Under the pieces are notes generated by a model. The model was not told the origin of the DNA, did no database searches, and worked only from the letters and a program-made list of their open reading frames with translations. This document shows, piece after piece, positions 1 through 8,660 of a stretch of DNA of 64,000 nt (position 1 is its first letter; every line of letters begins with the position of its first letter). Origin of the DNA: Bacteroidota bacterium (GTDB lineage Bacteria > Bacteroidota > Bacteroidia > Bacteroidales > Dysgonomonadaceae); the NCBI GenBank assembly GCA_023388315.1, contig JAEWGM010000008.1:1-64000 (forward strand), written 5' to 3'. Both the position numbers and the translations under genes were made by a program.

Positions 1-122
1 GCTTTAGCGTAATGAAGTATCTATAATTTATGACAAAATAGATTTTTCACTACGTTCAAAATGACAAAACGAAAGTACGTCAATGCTTTTGAGACAGCCC
101 CAGCAAACGTGAAAGACGAATA

Positions 123-214
123 AAACGCTGTAGGCGTTTCCTTTAAACCGATTGGGAAACTCTTACAGAGTTTATGCGCGGTAATTTCGCCATTCCCCCA
201 ATTAAAATTGGGGG
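123..214. repeat. cluster of three small hairpins in intergenic DNA
   Basis: The first 342 bases carry no convincing gene. They hold three hairpins in a row: AAACGC/GCGTTT around a 5-base loop (123-139), AAACTC/GAGTTT around TTACA (157-173), and a perfect CCCCCAATT/AATTGGGGG with a 2-base loop (195-214). The words GCTGTAGGCG and TTACAGAG resemble those of the hairpin cluster near 28.4 kb, so this may be a diverged member of the same dispersed family. Function unknown; the hairpins are seen directly, the relationship is inferred. Confidence 0.55.
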
Positions 215-300
215 TTATGCACGGTCAGTAATGACTTTAAGTGGGAAAATCTAACAAAGGGAAACGTTAAAACTTGGATTACTAAATGACAAAGGATAAC

Positions 301-332
301 AAAAAGCCGAACAGGTTATCGTTCGGCTTTTT
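301..332 (-). terminator. intrinsic terminator after the blaR1-like gene
   Basis: A perfect 12-bp inverted repeat (AAAAAGCCGAAC / GTTCGGCTTTTT) with an 8-base loop lies 10 bases beyond the stop codon of the minus-strand gene. It has a T-run on either strand, so it could act in both directions. Confidence 0.85.
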
Positions 333-342
333 AAATTTGTTG

Positions 343-2751
343 CTATCTGATTTCTATCACACCTTTGTTTCTTGGCACATTGTATTTTTTGTGCAAATCA
401 GTTTCAAAATTCAATCCGGGGCCGGCTGCGCTCATGGAGTAAATGTCTTTTTCTCTTAGATTTTTAATTTCTTCAACGGTAGATTTCTTCCCGTTGATAT
501 ATATTTCTATATCCTTAAAATTACCAGTCGTAATTACCTCCCCGGTTTTAAATGTGCTCACGCTGTTATGTTCACCATTGTGGCTATCAATGCTAATTTG
601 GGACTGCAGGTTTTCTTTTGTCATAATTAACACCGCGCCGTTTTCTGCATCGCTTCCATACAAGTCCACCGCCATTTTATCTTTAAAAACCGACATATGC
701 GCAATGTCACTCGGTGAAATGGAATTTATATCGAAATCTTTGGGCAGTTTCTTGCCATCCAAAATATACAATGGTTTTTTGTCTTGCGAAACATCGCGAA
801 AAGATGGAGAAGACGGCTCCGCAACGGGTTTCTCTTGCGAACCGGTAACAGCAGAGTGAATCGGTTTTTTTGTGGTAATAAGGATCACTCCATCTTTTGC
901 TCTTTCACCGTAAATTGACATTGCAGTAGCACTTTTCAACACTGAAATAGACTCAATATCATCCGGCTTCACATTATTCATCGTTTCAATGGGGTTGCCA
1001 TCTAAGATATACAAAGGTTTTTTACCCACCACGTCAGCACCTCGGATGACAACCCTGGGCACTTTGCCGCCTTCTGCTTCTAATTCAATATCTTCCATTT
1101 TACCGGCACTAATTGTCACAACTTTTTCCGGTTGCAAAACAACCACCAAGTTTTTTTCTGCTTTTTCCACGGTATATTCAAAAACCTCATGGCCTACCAT
1201 CATAAATTGCAGCACATCGCCTTTATCGGCATTTATCATGAATCTACCTTCCGGATTGGTAACAGTGCCTGTTTTACTGCCTTTTACCAAGATTGCCACA
1301 CCCGGCATTAAGCCGTCTTTGCCTTTTACTAAACCGGAGACGGTGAGTTTAGATTGGTTAGCATAATCCATTGTTACACGGACTTTTAAAATATCACCAT
1401 CTTGAATAGTTCCGATCTCATTTACTTTCATTCCAGTCTTAGTATATGATAATTTACGAGTGTCATCTGTTTTCAACTCAAATGCACCCCTAGCATCAGT
1501 TTTGATTATAGTTCCGTCTTTATCATTTTTTACCACAACCTCCGAAATTGGATTCTTTACAATATCTTCAACTACACCAACTATATATGATAAGGGCATT
1601 TGGGTTTTATTTGATTTTGTGAAAATCTGAACGACCCATTTTTTATCTTTAATATTGAACATTTCAGCTAAACGCGGAAAATTCTCTAAAGGATCTGTAT
1701 TTCTAACACGTATGTCTTTTTCCTCTAAATTTTCTACATTTGTTTTATTAGATAACTTCCAATCAATGAAAAAAGCAGCGTTTTCATCATTAAATTCGTC
1801 TGATGGAATACTCAAATAAGTCTCTTCCGGTATTATTTTTTCTTCCTCTAATTTCTCCACCACTTTCGCGTTCAGCTTGGGAACAGAAAGGGCAATCATT
1901 GCCAAAAGCAGCACGGGAAGACCCGCGGCGTAATTCCATTTCATTTGTTTGTTTGTTTTGTTTTTCATCATCATGGTGATTCGTTTGTGCAAATCGCGTT
2001 GGCGGAAATTATTGGCCAAAGCAAATTTATGCTCGCCCACGCTTTTGCGGATTAATAAAAGTTGATATTGCTTTGCATTGATGCCAAGATTCAATACTTG
2101 CTCATCGGCTTGGTACTCGTGCACCGATTGAACTTCGCGGCGTAGCAGCCATGAGAAAGGGTTAAACCAAAAAAAGCAGGTAAACAGGTCGAGGAGAATC
2201 ATATCCACCGAGTGGTGCAACCGAATGTGTGCCCGCTCGTGGTTGATGATTGACCGATTATCGGCTGTAACGTCTTTGCGTGAGAGAACGATATACTTCA
2301 TCCAGCTGAAGGGCGAAATATCCCGCTCGGTAACGCACAAAACGGAGCCATCGGCAAGGGGTTGTTTTTTGGATTTGCGGATGATGCTCACCAGTTGTTT
2401 CAATCCAAACACATAGCGTGCCAGCGCAAAAACAAAACCAATGGCAAAAAGTGCCGATAAGAGTTGTATCCACGGAATTTCCACTCGCGGCGCGGGCATT
2501 TCGCTTATTTCCACTACAGGAATAGCGGTAAAATCCACCGAAACGGATTCCATCACAATGGGTTCGGCTTTCTTCTCGGGCAATAAATTGAACCGAAACA
2601 CCGGAAGCACGGCCACCAGCGCGACAATAAGAAGCAACGCTACCCTATTGAAGTGGTGAAACGTGTTTTTCCCGAAAAACAGTTTGTAAAACCCATAAAA
2701 CAGCGCCAGCACAATAGAAGCGCGCAAAAGATAATAAAGAAACGTTTCCAT
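343..2751 (-). CDS. BlaR1/MecR1-type M56 peptidase with TonB-plug-like C-terminal repeats
   Basis: An 802-residue membrane protein. About three membrane segments in the first 125 residues precede His171-Glu-Arg-Ala-His175, the HExxH zinc motif of family M56, and a downstream HEYQAD that fits the third ligand. Another membrane segment lies near residue 280. In the BlaR1 family such a protease inactivates a BlaI repressor. The outer region is unusual: instead of a penicillin-binding sensor, residues from about 385 carry two carboxypeptidase-regulatory-like segments and then three plug-like repeats (from about 577, 655 and 745), two starting KKPLYILDG and continuing through a YG...GV.I.T pattern. 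It follows the BlaI-like gene in the same direction and is very likely co-transcribed. The ligand cannot be read from sequence; a beta-lactam role is not implied. Confidence 0.85.
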   Translation of the reverse strand: METFLYYLLRASIVLALFYGFYKLFFGKNTFHHFNRVALLLIVALVAVLPVFRFNLLPEKKAEPIVMESVSVDFTAIPVVEISEMPAPRVEIPWIQLLSALFAIGFVFALARYVFGLKQLVSIIRKSKKQPLADGSVLCVTERDISPFSWMKYIVLSRKDVTADNRSIINHERAHIRLHHSVDMILLDLFTCFFWFNPFSWLLRREVQSVHEYQADEQVLNLGINAKQYQLLLIRKSVGEHKFALANNFRQRDLHKRITMMMKNKTNKQMKWNYAAGLPVLLLAMIALSVPKLNAKVVEKLEEEKIIPEETYLSIPSDEFNDENAAFFIDWKLSNKTNVENLEEKDIRVRNTDPLENFPRLAEMFNIKDKKWVVQIFTKSNKTQMPLSYIVGVVEDIVKNPISEVVVKNDKDGTIIKTDARGAFELKTDDTRKLSYTKTGMKVNEIGTIQDGDILKVRVTMDYANQSKLTVSGLVKGKDGLMPGVAILVKGSKTGTVTNPEGRFMINADKGDVLQFMMVGHEVFEYTVEKAEKNLVVVLQPEKVVTISAGKMEDIELEAEGGKVPRVVIRGADVVGKKPLYILDGNPIETMNNVKPDDIESISVLKSATAMSIYGERAKDGVILITTKKPIHSAVTGSQEKPVAEPSSPSFRDVSQDKKPLYILDGKKLPKDFDINSISPSDIAHMSVFKDKMAVDLYGSDAENGAVLIMTKENLQSQISIDSHNGEHNSVSTFKTGEVITTGNFKDIEIYINGKKSTVEEIKNLREKDIYSMSAAGPGLNFETDLHKKYNVPRNKGVIEIR

Positions 2752-2803
2752 ATTACATTCATTATGTAGATTGAATGAGACAGAGAAATACGCACTGCTG
2801 CAT

Positions 2804-2864
2804 CAATCTCTTTTCAATCTTTCTTCAATCTTTCTTCAATCTTTTTTCAATCTCTATTCAATCT
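2804..2864 (-). repeat. 11-bp tandem repeat overlapping the blaI stop codon
   Basis: Read on the minus strand, the unit GATTGAAGAAA is repeated about 5.5 times with small changes, each unit exactly 11 bases. The first unit contains the last codons and the TAG stop of the BlaI-like gene (2854-2856); the rest fills the spacer before the BlaR1-like start. Because 11 is not a multiple of 3, gain or loss of units would change spacing and reading frame. Confidence 0.85.
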
Positions 2865-3225
2865 CCTTACCGGAATTTTCCACTTCGTCCAGCAGTTTGC
2901 GCACTTCCTCAACCGACAAATCGTTCTCTTTAATCAACGATGAAACTACGCTGAGATACGAATTATCGAAATACTTTTTCACTACGTTCTTCAACGTTCC
3001 GTTGCGGTATTCTTCCTCGGTTATCACGGTAAAATAACGATAAGTGGAACCAAACGTTTCGTGCGAGAGAAACCCTTTTTCTTCCAACAAGCGCACATAG
3101 GTTGACAGGGTGTTAATGTGTGGTTTGGGTTCGGGATGCATTTCCATTATTTGCTTCACAAACAGGGCGTTGTTGTCCCAAAAGTAACGCATCACTTCTT
3201 CTTCTTTTGCTGTTAAATGTTTCAT
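2854..3225 (-). CDS. BlaI/MecI-family transcriptional repressor
   Basis: A 123-residue protein of the usual size for BlaI/MecI. It begins MKHLTAKEEEVMRYFW, typical of the winged-helix domain (TxxExxVMxxlW), followed by HINTLSTYVRLLEEKGFLSHE (recognition helix and wing region) and a C-terminal dimerization helix. Family members bind operator DNA as dimers and are cleaved when the partner BlaR1-type protease is activated. The partner starts 102 bases downstream in the same direction, so the two form a sensor-repressor pair, probably self-regulated. The stop codon lies inside an 11-bp tandem repeat. The operator and other target genes are not identified. Confidence 0.9.
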   Translation of the reverse strand: MKHLTAKEEEVMRYFWDNNALFVKQIMEMHPEPKPHINTLSTYVRLLEEKGFLSHETFGSTYRYFTVITEEEYRNGTLKNVVKKYFDNSYLSVVSSLIKENDLSVEEVRKLLDEVENSGKEIE

Positions 3226-3325
3226 GCTTTTTTATTTTTAGATGATAGTTGGTAAGCATTTAAACTGACAGAAAAATCTAACCGCAGGAATCTGATGTTA
3301 GATGTCGGTTATCTGATTACCGCTG

Positions 3326-3333
3326 CAAATATA
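3326..3333 (-). promoter_or_regulatory. candidate -7 box (TATATTTG) for blaI
   Basis: On the minus strand TATATTTG matches the Bacteroidota -7 consensus TAnnTTTG about 100 bases upstream of the BlaI-like start. A matching TTTG -33 element is not clear, so the call is moderate. Confidence 0.45.
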
Positions 3334-3457
3334 ACTAAATATTTTCGTTTATGAACGAATCTGATTAGTTAAAAGAACAAAAAAAGAATGGTTAAAATTC
3401 TGCACGCTTCGCGTAATCCATACATTTACAGTTGTCTATTGAATTTTTTGGCGATTA

Positions 3458-3489
3458 AAAAAACCTCGCCGGGCAGGGCGAGGTTTTTT
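3458..3489 (-). terminator. intrinsic terminator after the TonB receptor
   Basis: AAAAAACCTCGCC and GGCGAGGTTTTTT form a perfect 13-bp stem with a 6-base loop, 20 bases beyond the stop of the minus-strand receptor gene. Confidence 0.88.
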
Positions 3490-3508
3490 AAAGATACGGA
3501 AAATATGT

Positions 3509-6500
3509 TTAGAAGTTAAAGCGTAATCCCAACAACATCCCCCAAGTGCTTCCTACGGTTAAGTTGTCCAAATAGGTTGCATTCTTTTCAAATGTTTCAA
3601 CATTGGCTGCATTTAAAGAGAATTGAGGCCTTCCATCGGCAGCAACTCCTTCGTAACGCAACGGCTGATATACGCTATATTGGTTGGATAAACCGTGCCT
3701 TTTATATACACCCCATTTCGAGTTTAAAAGATTACCGATGTTTATTACATCTAAACTAATTTGGAATCCATAACGTTTATCTGCACTCAAATATATATCT
3801 TTTAGCACTTTGAAGTCGAACCGATTAATCCAAGGTTCCAATACGCCAAAGCGTTGTGCATATTCTCCTTTATGAGCGCTCAAATATTTGTCTGCATTTA
3901 CATATTTCATAAATGCATCTGATTGTTCTTGTGGCGTCATTTCACCTTTTTTCACAAATAAGATTTCAGAAGCATCTTTTGGAATATACATCAAATCGCT
4001 GGTAGCTCCGTCACCGTTCATATCATTAGGATAGGCATATGATGCTCTTCCCTGATGAGAACCTGTATAGAACAACGAGAATGTTGTTGCTAAGTTTTTA
4101 TGATCGGCTACACGGTAAGAGATAGAACCTACCAAACGGTGAGGTACTGAGAAATTTGAATAGCTCAAAGAAGGATTATTCAAATTACCTACTTCAAGGT
4201 TACTTGTCCAAGCTGAAGCAGCATTTGAACCAGGATTTGAAGTGACATCCTTAGATAAATTATACGTATAAGCTATCATACCAGAAAGTCCGTTAGAAAA
4301 GTTTTTAGTTAATTGAGCCGTGAATGAGAATTGATAACCTTTGTTAATATTATCCAGAACCATCACATTTCCCAAACGTTCGTTAATAACGTTGTCTGGC
4401 ACAATTACAGGAGTTCCATCTTTATTAAACCTCAATTCGCCGTTCTCATCCTTGGCTTGTTTTGTTGTCCAACGGGGTCTATTATCAGCACCTTCAAAAG
4501 TAGTCTGTGCATCCAATAGATTTACGTTTTGTTGCAAAACGGCATTTACGTCTTTTGAATAAAGAACTTCTAAGGTAAGTACCGATGTCCAAGGAAGCTT
4601 AATATCGGCAGCTATATTGTTTCTCCAAACTTGCGGCATTTTAAAATCTTTAGAAACTTCGGCAAGTGTTGACCCCAAAGGTAATTTGTCGCTCATTGTG
4701 GGTGGGAAGATATTAGGATATTTCGCAATTTGCTCATTCCAATCAGGATTGAAACGGAAGTCATCAGGTAGCCCTGCCCCCATAATACCTATTTCGGGAC
4801 TTTGAACGGTTCCTGATGCTGTTGGTTGATTTGTAAACCAAACAAATGGGAGCAACCCTGTAAACAAGCCTGTTCCACCACGTACCTGCAGCGAACGGTC
4901 ACCTTTCACATCCCAATTGAAACCTAAGCGAGGATTAAACATAAGTTGAGTTTTAGGCCAAGTGCCTACATTCATTTTATATCCGTTCATCTCGGGCAAC
5001 GCGTCGATGGCAGGATTGTTTACAAGTTTATTATGATAGATGGGAATTTCTAATCTTGCACCATAAGTCAATTTAAATTGGGGCGTTAATGCCCATTGAT
5101 CTTGCAAATAAAAACTTCCTAAACCAAAACTCATTTCAACTCCTTTAATGGGTTGCCCATTATAACCATATGTGATACCGAAAGCCGCGGGTTTTTGGTT
5201 TGTCATAAAATCTTCCATTGAGTTGTACCTGTAAAAGCTTGTTCCTTCCCGAATATAACTGTTGTTTACATAAATATTGTCATATGCAATACCACCTGTT
5301 ATTACGTGGTTATTAAGTGTGTATGAGAGATTATCGGAAATAGAAAATGTGTTATTTAACACTTGATTGTTCCAAGAAAACAATTCATAACCGAATGCCA
5401 TATATCTATCTCCGTCTTTATAGATTTCCACAAACGGGAACGGAGCGCTATTACTTGTTCTTTTAGGATCTTGCGTTGCTGTATATGAAACCAAAAACCT
5501 GTTAGCAAGGTTATTGTTGAATATACTGTTTAACTCTGCTGAAATGGCATCAATGTTGTTCTCATTGCCATAAAAAGAGTTTGAGAAAGCAATGGATTTT
5601 TCCGAGATACGTGGTGTATTTCCTCTTGGTACATTTGGAGGGCCGCTCGTAGCATTGGTCAAACTCATACTTTTATTTCTAAGCATATTGTAGCGAACCG
5701 AGAATTTATGTTGCTCGTTGATGTTCCAGTCAATTTTGGCAAGTATTTTATAATTCTCAGAAGGGAATGCTTTAAAATTCATGTAGTCTCCGGGGTCATA
5801 ACCATAAGTATTTATAAGATGATTCTTCATCTTTTCAAGATCACTTTTTGTTGTTCTTGAAATATACTTTTCACTATCCGAGACTCCATCATCACTTGGC
5901 TCCCAAGAGTTCGTTGGCGTAACTTCTTTTTCATATTCGCCACTTACAAAGAAAAACAATTTGTTTTTAATGATTGGGCCCCCAAAGGTAAAGCCATATA
6001 ATGAAGAGCTTTTGCTGTTCACATTAGTCATAACTTGGTCTCCCACTAAATTTCCTGTAAAAGATGTAGGCCTTTGATACGTATAAACACTTCCAGTAAA
6101 TTGGTTTGTACCACTCTTGGTAACAGCTGCAATACTGGCTCCCGTAAACTGCGACATACGCACATCGTAAGGAGCAATGTTTACAGATACTTCTTCCAAA
6201 GCATCCAGCGAAATTGGTTGTGCAGAACCTCCGGGCATTGCACTGGAAGACAGACCAAAATTATTGTTGAAAGCAGCACCGTCAATTGTTACAGTATTAA
6301 AACGTCCGTCTCTTCCTGCAAAAGAATTGCCCATAGCCTGAGGGGTCATTCTTGTAAAGTCGGAAATACTTCTATTTACAGAAGGTAAACTTCTCAGTTC
6401 TCTTGAACTTACGTTGATTGACGCCCCTGTTCTATCGCTATTCAAAATAGGATTTTGAAACGCTGTTACAACCACTTCTCCCAAAGCAACTGTTTCTTCT

Positions 6501-6826
6501 TGAATTTCAACGTTTAACACATAGGTTTCACCCAAGCTAAGCGTTACATTCTCAGTAACATTTTTTCCGTATCCAATATACGAAACTTCCACCGTGTAGG
6601 GCCCGCCCACGCGCATACCGTTTAGGTTGTAACGGCCGTCCATATTGGTTACGGTTCCGTAGGTTGTTCCCGAGGGCGTGTGTGTGGCAACTACCGTTGC
6701 GCCAATGATGGCCCCTTCGTTGTCGGTAACCTGTCCACTCATACTGGAAGTAGTTACCTGAGCCTGCATAACAGTGGCGAGCATCAAGAAAAATGCCACT
6801 GCAAAAAACTTCATTTTTTTAATCAT
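3509..6826 (-). CDS. Oar-like TonB-dependent receptor with N-terminal carboxypeptidase-regulatory domain
   Basis: An 1105-residue outer-membrane protein. Residues 1-22 form a signal peptide ending MQAQ. Residues about 25-115 are a carboxypeptidase-regulatory-like beta-sandwich (GQVTDNEGAIIGATVVA). A plug domain follows (about 120-225, including VTIDGAAFNNNFG and the Oar-like IAPYDVRMSQFTGASI), then a long beta-barrel ending in a terminal Phe (GLRFNF), as expected for BAM-dependent insertion. No SusD-like partner is adjacent, so this is an orphan receptor rather than part of a PUL. Oar-type receptors are linked to surface functions and to uptake or export of proteins; the substrate is unknown. 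A possible -7 box lies at 6989-6996, leaving a leader of about 150 bases. Confidence 0.88.
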   Translation of the reverse strand: MIKKMKFFAVAFFLMLATVMQAQVTTSSMSGQVTDNEGAIIGATVVATHTPSGTTYGTVTNMDGRYNLNGMRVGGPYTVEVSYIGYGKNVTENVTLSLGETYVLNVEIQEETVALGEVVVTAFQNPILNSDRTGASINVSSRELRSLPSVNRSISDFTRMTPQAMGNSFAGRDGRFNTVTIDGAAFNNNFGLSSSAMPGGSAQPISLDALEEVSVNIAPYDVRMSQFTGASIAAVTKSGTNQFTGSVYTYQRPTSFTGNLVGDQVMTNVNSKSSSLYGFTFGGPIIKNKLFFFVSGEYEKEVTPTNSWEPSDDGVSDSEKYISRTTKSDLEKMKNHLINTYGYDPGDYMNFKAFPSENYKILAKIDWNINEQHKFSVRYNMLRNKSMSLTNATSGPPNVPRGNTPRISEKSIAFSNSFYGNENNIDAISAELNSIFNNNLANRFLVSYTATQDPKRTSNSAPFPFVEIYKDGDRYMAFGYELFSWNNQVLNNTFSISDNLSYTLNNHVITGGIAYDNIYVNNSYIREGTSFYRYNSMEDFMTNQKPAAFGITYGYNGQPIKGVEMSFGLGSFYLQDQWALTPQFKLTYGARLEIPIYHNKLVNNPAIDALPEMNGYKMNVGTWPKTQLMFNPRLGFNWDVKGDRSLQVRGGTGLFTGLLPFVWFTNQPTASGTVQSPEIGIMGAGLPDDFRFNPDWNEQIAKYPNIFPPTMSDKLPLGSTLAEVSKDFKMPQVWRNNIAADIKLPWTSVLTLEVLYSKDVNAVLQQNVNLLDAQTTFEGADNRPRWTTKQAKDENGELRFNKDGTPVIVPDNVINERLGNVMVLDNINKGYQFSFTAQLTKNFSNGLSGMIAYTYNLSKDVTSNPGSNAASAWTSNLEVGNLNNPSLSYSNFSVPHRLVGSISYRVADHKNLATTFSLFYTGSHQGRASYAYPNDMNGDGATSDLMYIPKDASEILFVKKGEMTPQEQSDAFMKYVNADKYLSAHKGEYAQRFGVLEPWINRFDFKVLKDIYLSADKRYGFQISLDVINIGNLLNSKWGVYKRHGLSNQYSVYQPLRYEGVAADGRPQFSLNAANVETFEKNATYLDNLTVGSTWGMLLGLRFNF

Positions 6827-7320
6827 AAATAAAAATTTAATGTTTGAATTATTTTGTAAAACTCTTTTGAATTTTCACGAAACGAATTGTTGCAAGTTTG
6901 TTCCTTTGTGTGAAGCTGTTATTTTCTGTGTCATATAAACGAATGATAAACAATGCAAAAACTCAAAACAGTTTTTTTAAATTCACTGCAAAAGTACAAA
7001 ATATAAATGAAAATTGTGTTACATTTTTGTTACATTTGTCCATTATATAAGATTTTAAAATTCAATCGATTGCATCTATATAATTTCGAGAAATATGTAA
7101 GAAAACCGCCTCATTTCAAAGCCATTTGAAATGAAAGAAGGCACAAAGGTTGCAAAATGAATATTTGGTAATTTTAAGGTAAAAAGAAGGAAGGTTGAGA
7201 ATGATTACTCCTTCAAAGTTTACAACTTGAACGTGAAATGTACACAGTTTTGAGCGGTTACACAACCCGACGTACAAATTATTTTTGAAAAAATAAGCGC
7301 AAGATCCGCATCATTAGTAT
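6827..7320. other. long non-coding region upstream of the TonB receptor
   Basis: AT-rich DNA without a supportable gene. The minus strand has TACTTTTG (6989-6996), a match to the Bacteroidota -7 box that could start receptor transcription. I see no strong hairpin or repeat until the three-hairpin cluster starts near 7346. Confidence 0.5.
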
Positions 7321-7345
7321 CATACGTGTACTATTCTTTTAAGCT

Positions 7346-7890
7346 GCCCTTTCAGGGCGCGGGGTACGGGTTGATTGCTTATTACCCAAGGCGTTGCCAT
7401 TGGGCTGAAATAAATATGGCTTTCAGCCAAAAGAGTTATTCATTGTGTTGGTCAAGTCTCCGTCAGCGGGTGAACGCGGTTCGTTTCGATTTTTTTGAGA
7501 ATAATCTGTGCGAACCCGTATAAATCAGTGTCATCGGTGCACTATTTTCACTCTGCCCCTTCGGGGCGCGGTTCTGGTTGATTACTTATTACCCAAGGCG
7601 TTGCCATTGGGCTGAAATAAATATGGCTTTCAGCCAAAAGGTTATTCATTGTTTCATTCAAGTTTCAGCCGGCAGACAGACACGGTGCAACTTGAGCGGG
7701 AAATAAAGGCGCTTGAAAACTGTAACACAAGCCGTTCCTTTCAATTTTTTTGAGAATAATCTGTGCGAACCCGTATAAATCAGTGTCATCGGTGTACTAT
7801 TTTAAGCTGCCCTTTCAGGGCGCGGTTCTGGTTGATTACTTATTACCCAAGGCGTTGCCATTGGGCTGAAATAAATATGGCTTTCAGCCA
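7346..7890 (-). repeat. three-hairpin intergenic repeat, cluster 1 (three copies)
   Basis: Three copies at 7346-7429, 7555-7636 and 7809-7890. Read on the minus strand each has, in order, H1 TGGCT-GAA-AGCCA, H2 CCCAATGGCAACGCCTTGGG (stem CCCAA/TTGGG enclosing GGC-AAC-GCC with one bulged base) and H3 GCCCT-GAA-AGGGC. The middle copy has GCCCC-GAA-GGGGC at H3, a compensated U-A to C-G change. The DNA between copies is also partly repeated (for example around 7490-7548 and 7745-7802). The cluster follows the PIN gene in the same direction. A 65-codon plus-strand reading frame through the first copy (7326-7523) is judged non-coding. Confidence 0.85.
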
Positions 7891-7929
7891 AAAGGGTTAT
7901 CCACTAACTGGTTCAAGTTTTTAACTTTT

Positions 7930-7996
7930 GGACTGCAAAATAAATATTTTCCGAGTGCCATCAAAAAACGCGCAACCGATATGGCCGCGCGTTTTA
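7930..7996 (-). terminator. terminator after the PIN toxin gene; one of two near-identical copies
   Basis: AAAACGCGC and GCGCGTTTT (7965-7973, 7987-7995) form a 9-bp stem at the end of the PIN gene, overlapping its stop. The surrounding 67 bases, from GGACTGCA to GTTTTAT, recur with few changes at 8661-8728 after groEL, so the toxin-antitoxin cassette lies between two direct copies of one terminator module. Confidence 0.8.
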
Positions 7997-8404
7997 TCTT
8001 TTGTTAAGGACGAATTGTAAATTTTGATTGGTATATTCCAAAAACTTTTTGTCGGAACTGACTAACGTTAATTTCTCAGTGATTGTTTGCGATATAATGA
8101 CCCTGTCGTTTGGATCTTTGTGATTTAACACCAAACTCAAATTGGCATATGTGGTTAAATGCTCTTTTTTAACGGGTAATAATATCAAGCCGGCTTCTAA
8201 TATAGTGGGTATAATATTATCTGCCAATTTCCATACATTTTTTATTTTATGTGTTTGGTAAAGATGAATAATCTCTTGCACGCTAATTGTGCTTATGTAG
8301 AGTAAGTTTTCATAATCGTTAAGAATAACGGCCACATCACGATGAATTTGTTCACGATCCATTAACATGAACAGAAAAATATTCGTGTCAAGCAAATAGC
8401 GCAT
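7994..8404 (-). CDS. PIN-domain (VapC-like) toxin
   Basis: A 136-residue protein with the PIN nuclease layout: MRYLLDTNIF with Asp6, Glu44 in SVQE, Asp97 and Asp100 in KDPNDR, and Asp118 in SSDKKF. These are the acidic metal ligands of VapC-type toxins, which are RNases that cut tRNA or rRNA. The start lies 8 bases after the stop of a 51-codon reading frame with a basic N-terminus, the usual antitoxin-first order. Its terminator is a near-copy of the groEL terminator, which suggests that the cassette entered beside groEL together with, or by means of, a duplicated terminator. The RNA target is not known. Confidence 0.88.
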   Translation of the reverse strand: MRYLLDTNIFLFMLMDREQIHRDVAVILNDYENLLYISTISVQEIIHLYQTHKIKNVWKLADNIIPTILEAGLILLPVKKEHLTTYANLSLVLNHKDPNDRVIISQTITEKLTLVSSDKKFLEYTNQNLQFVLNKR

Positions 8405-8412
8405 ATCTTGCT

Positions 8413-8568
8413 TTACTTCAAAACGGCCCGCATATCTACAATTTCTCCCCGGTTACCATACTTCCTCATAAACTGTCCGGCTTTTGACAACCTTTTGGGC
8501 GCTTTCTGTTGAGAGGCAGTGCAAGTTTTGCCGTTATTTCCCTTTTTATTTTTTTCTTCTTTTTTCAT
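8413..8568 (-). CDS. small antitoxin candidate upstream of the PIN toxin
   Basis: A 51-codon frame, ATG at 8568 and TAA at 8413-8415. The protein starts MKKEEKNKKGNNGK and ends with RGEIVDMRAVLK, with a KRLSKAGQFMRKYG segment between. The lysine-rich N-terminus and short C-terminal helix fit the small antitoxins that precede PIN toxins in Bacteroidota, although I cannot assign a named family. It is transcribed with the PIN gene (8-base gap). A promoter match TAACTTTG lies at 8589-8596. The function rests on position and size. Confidence 0.72.
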   Translation of the reverse strand: MKKEEKNKKGNNGKTCTASQQKAPKRLSKAGQFMRKYGNRGEIVDMRAVLK

Positions 8569-8588
8569 TGCTGTTGATTTTGTTGGAA

Positions 8589-8596
8589 CAAAGTTA
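8589..8596 (-). promoter_or_regulatory. candidate -7 box (TAACTTTG) for the toxin-antitoxin operon
   Basis: The match to TAnnTTTG lies 21 bases upstream of the antitoxin ATG, which supports that start and a very short leader. A TTG-containing -33 candidate lies about 19 bases further upstream. Confidence 0.55.
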
Positions 8597-8660
8597 ATAA
8601 AATAAATGGAATCAATATAATGCGAATCGGAATTCGCATCTATCTAAGTTTATATCTTTC

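Noticed and set aside
7326..7523. 65-codon frame through the first three-hairpin copy, and similar frames at 58259-58459 and 58867-59052 with peptides such as LPFQGA and PRRCHWAE
   Set aside because: They are translations of the hairpin repeats and differ in frame extent between copies; there is no ribosome-binding context. Their similarity follows from the repeat DNA.
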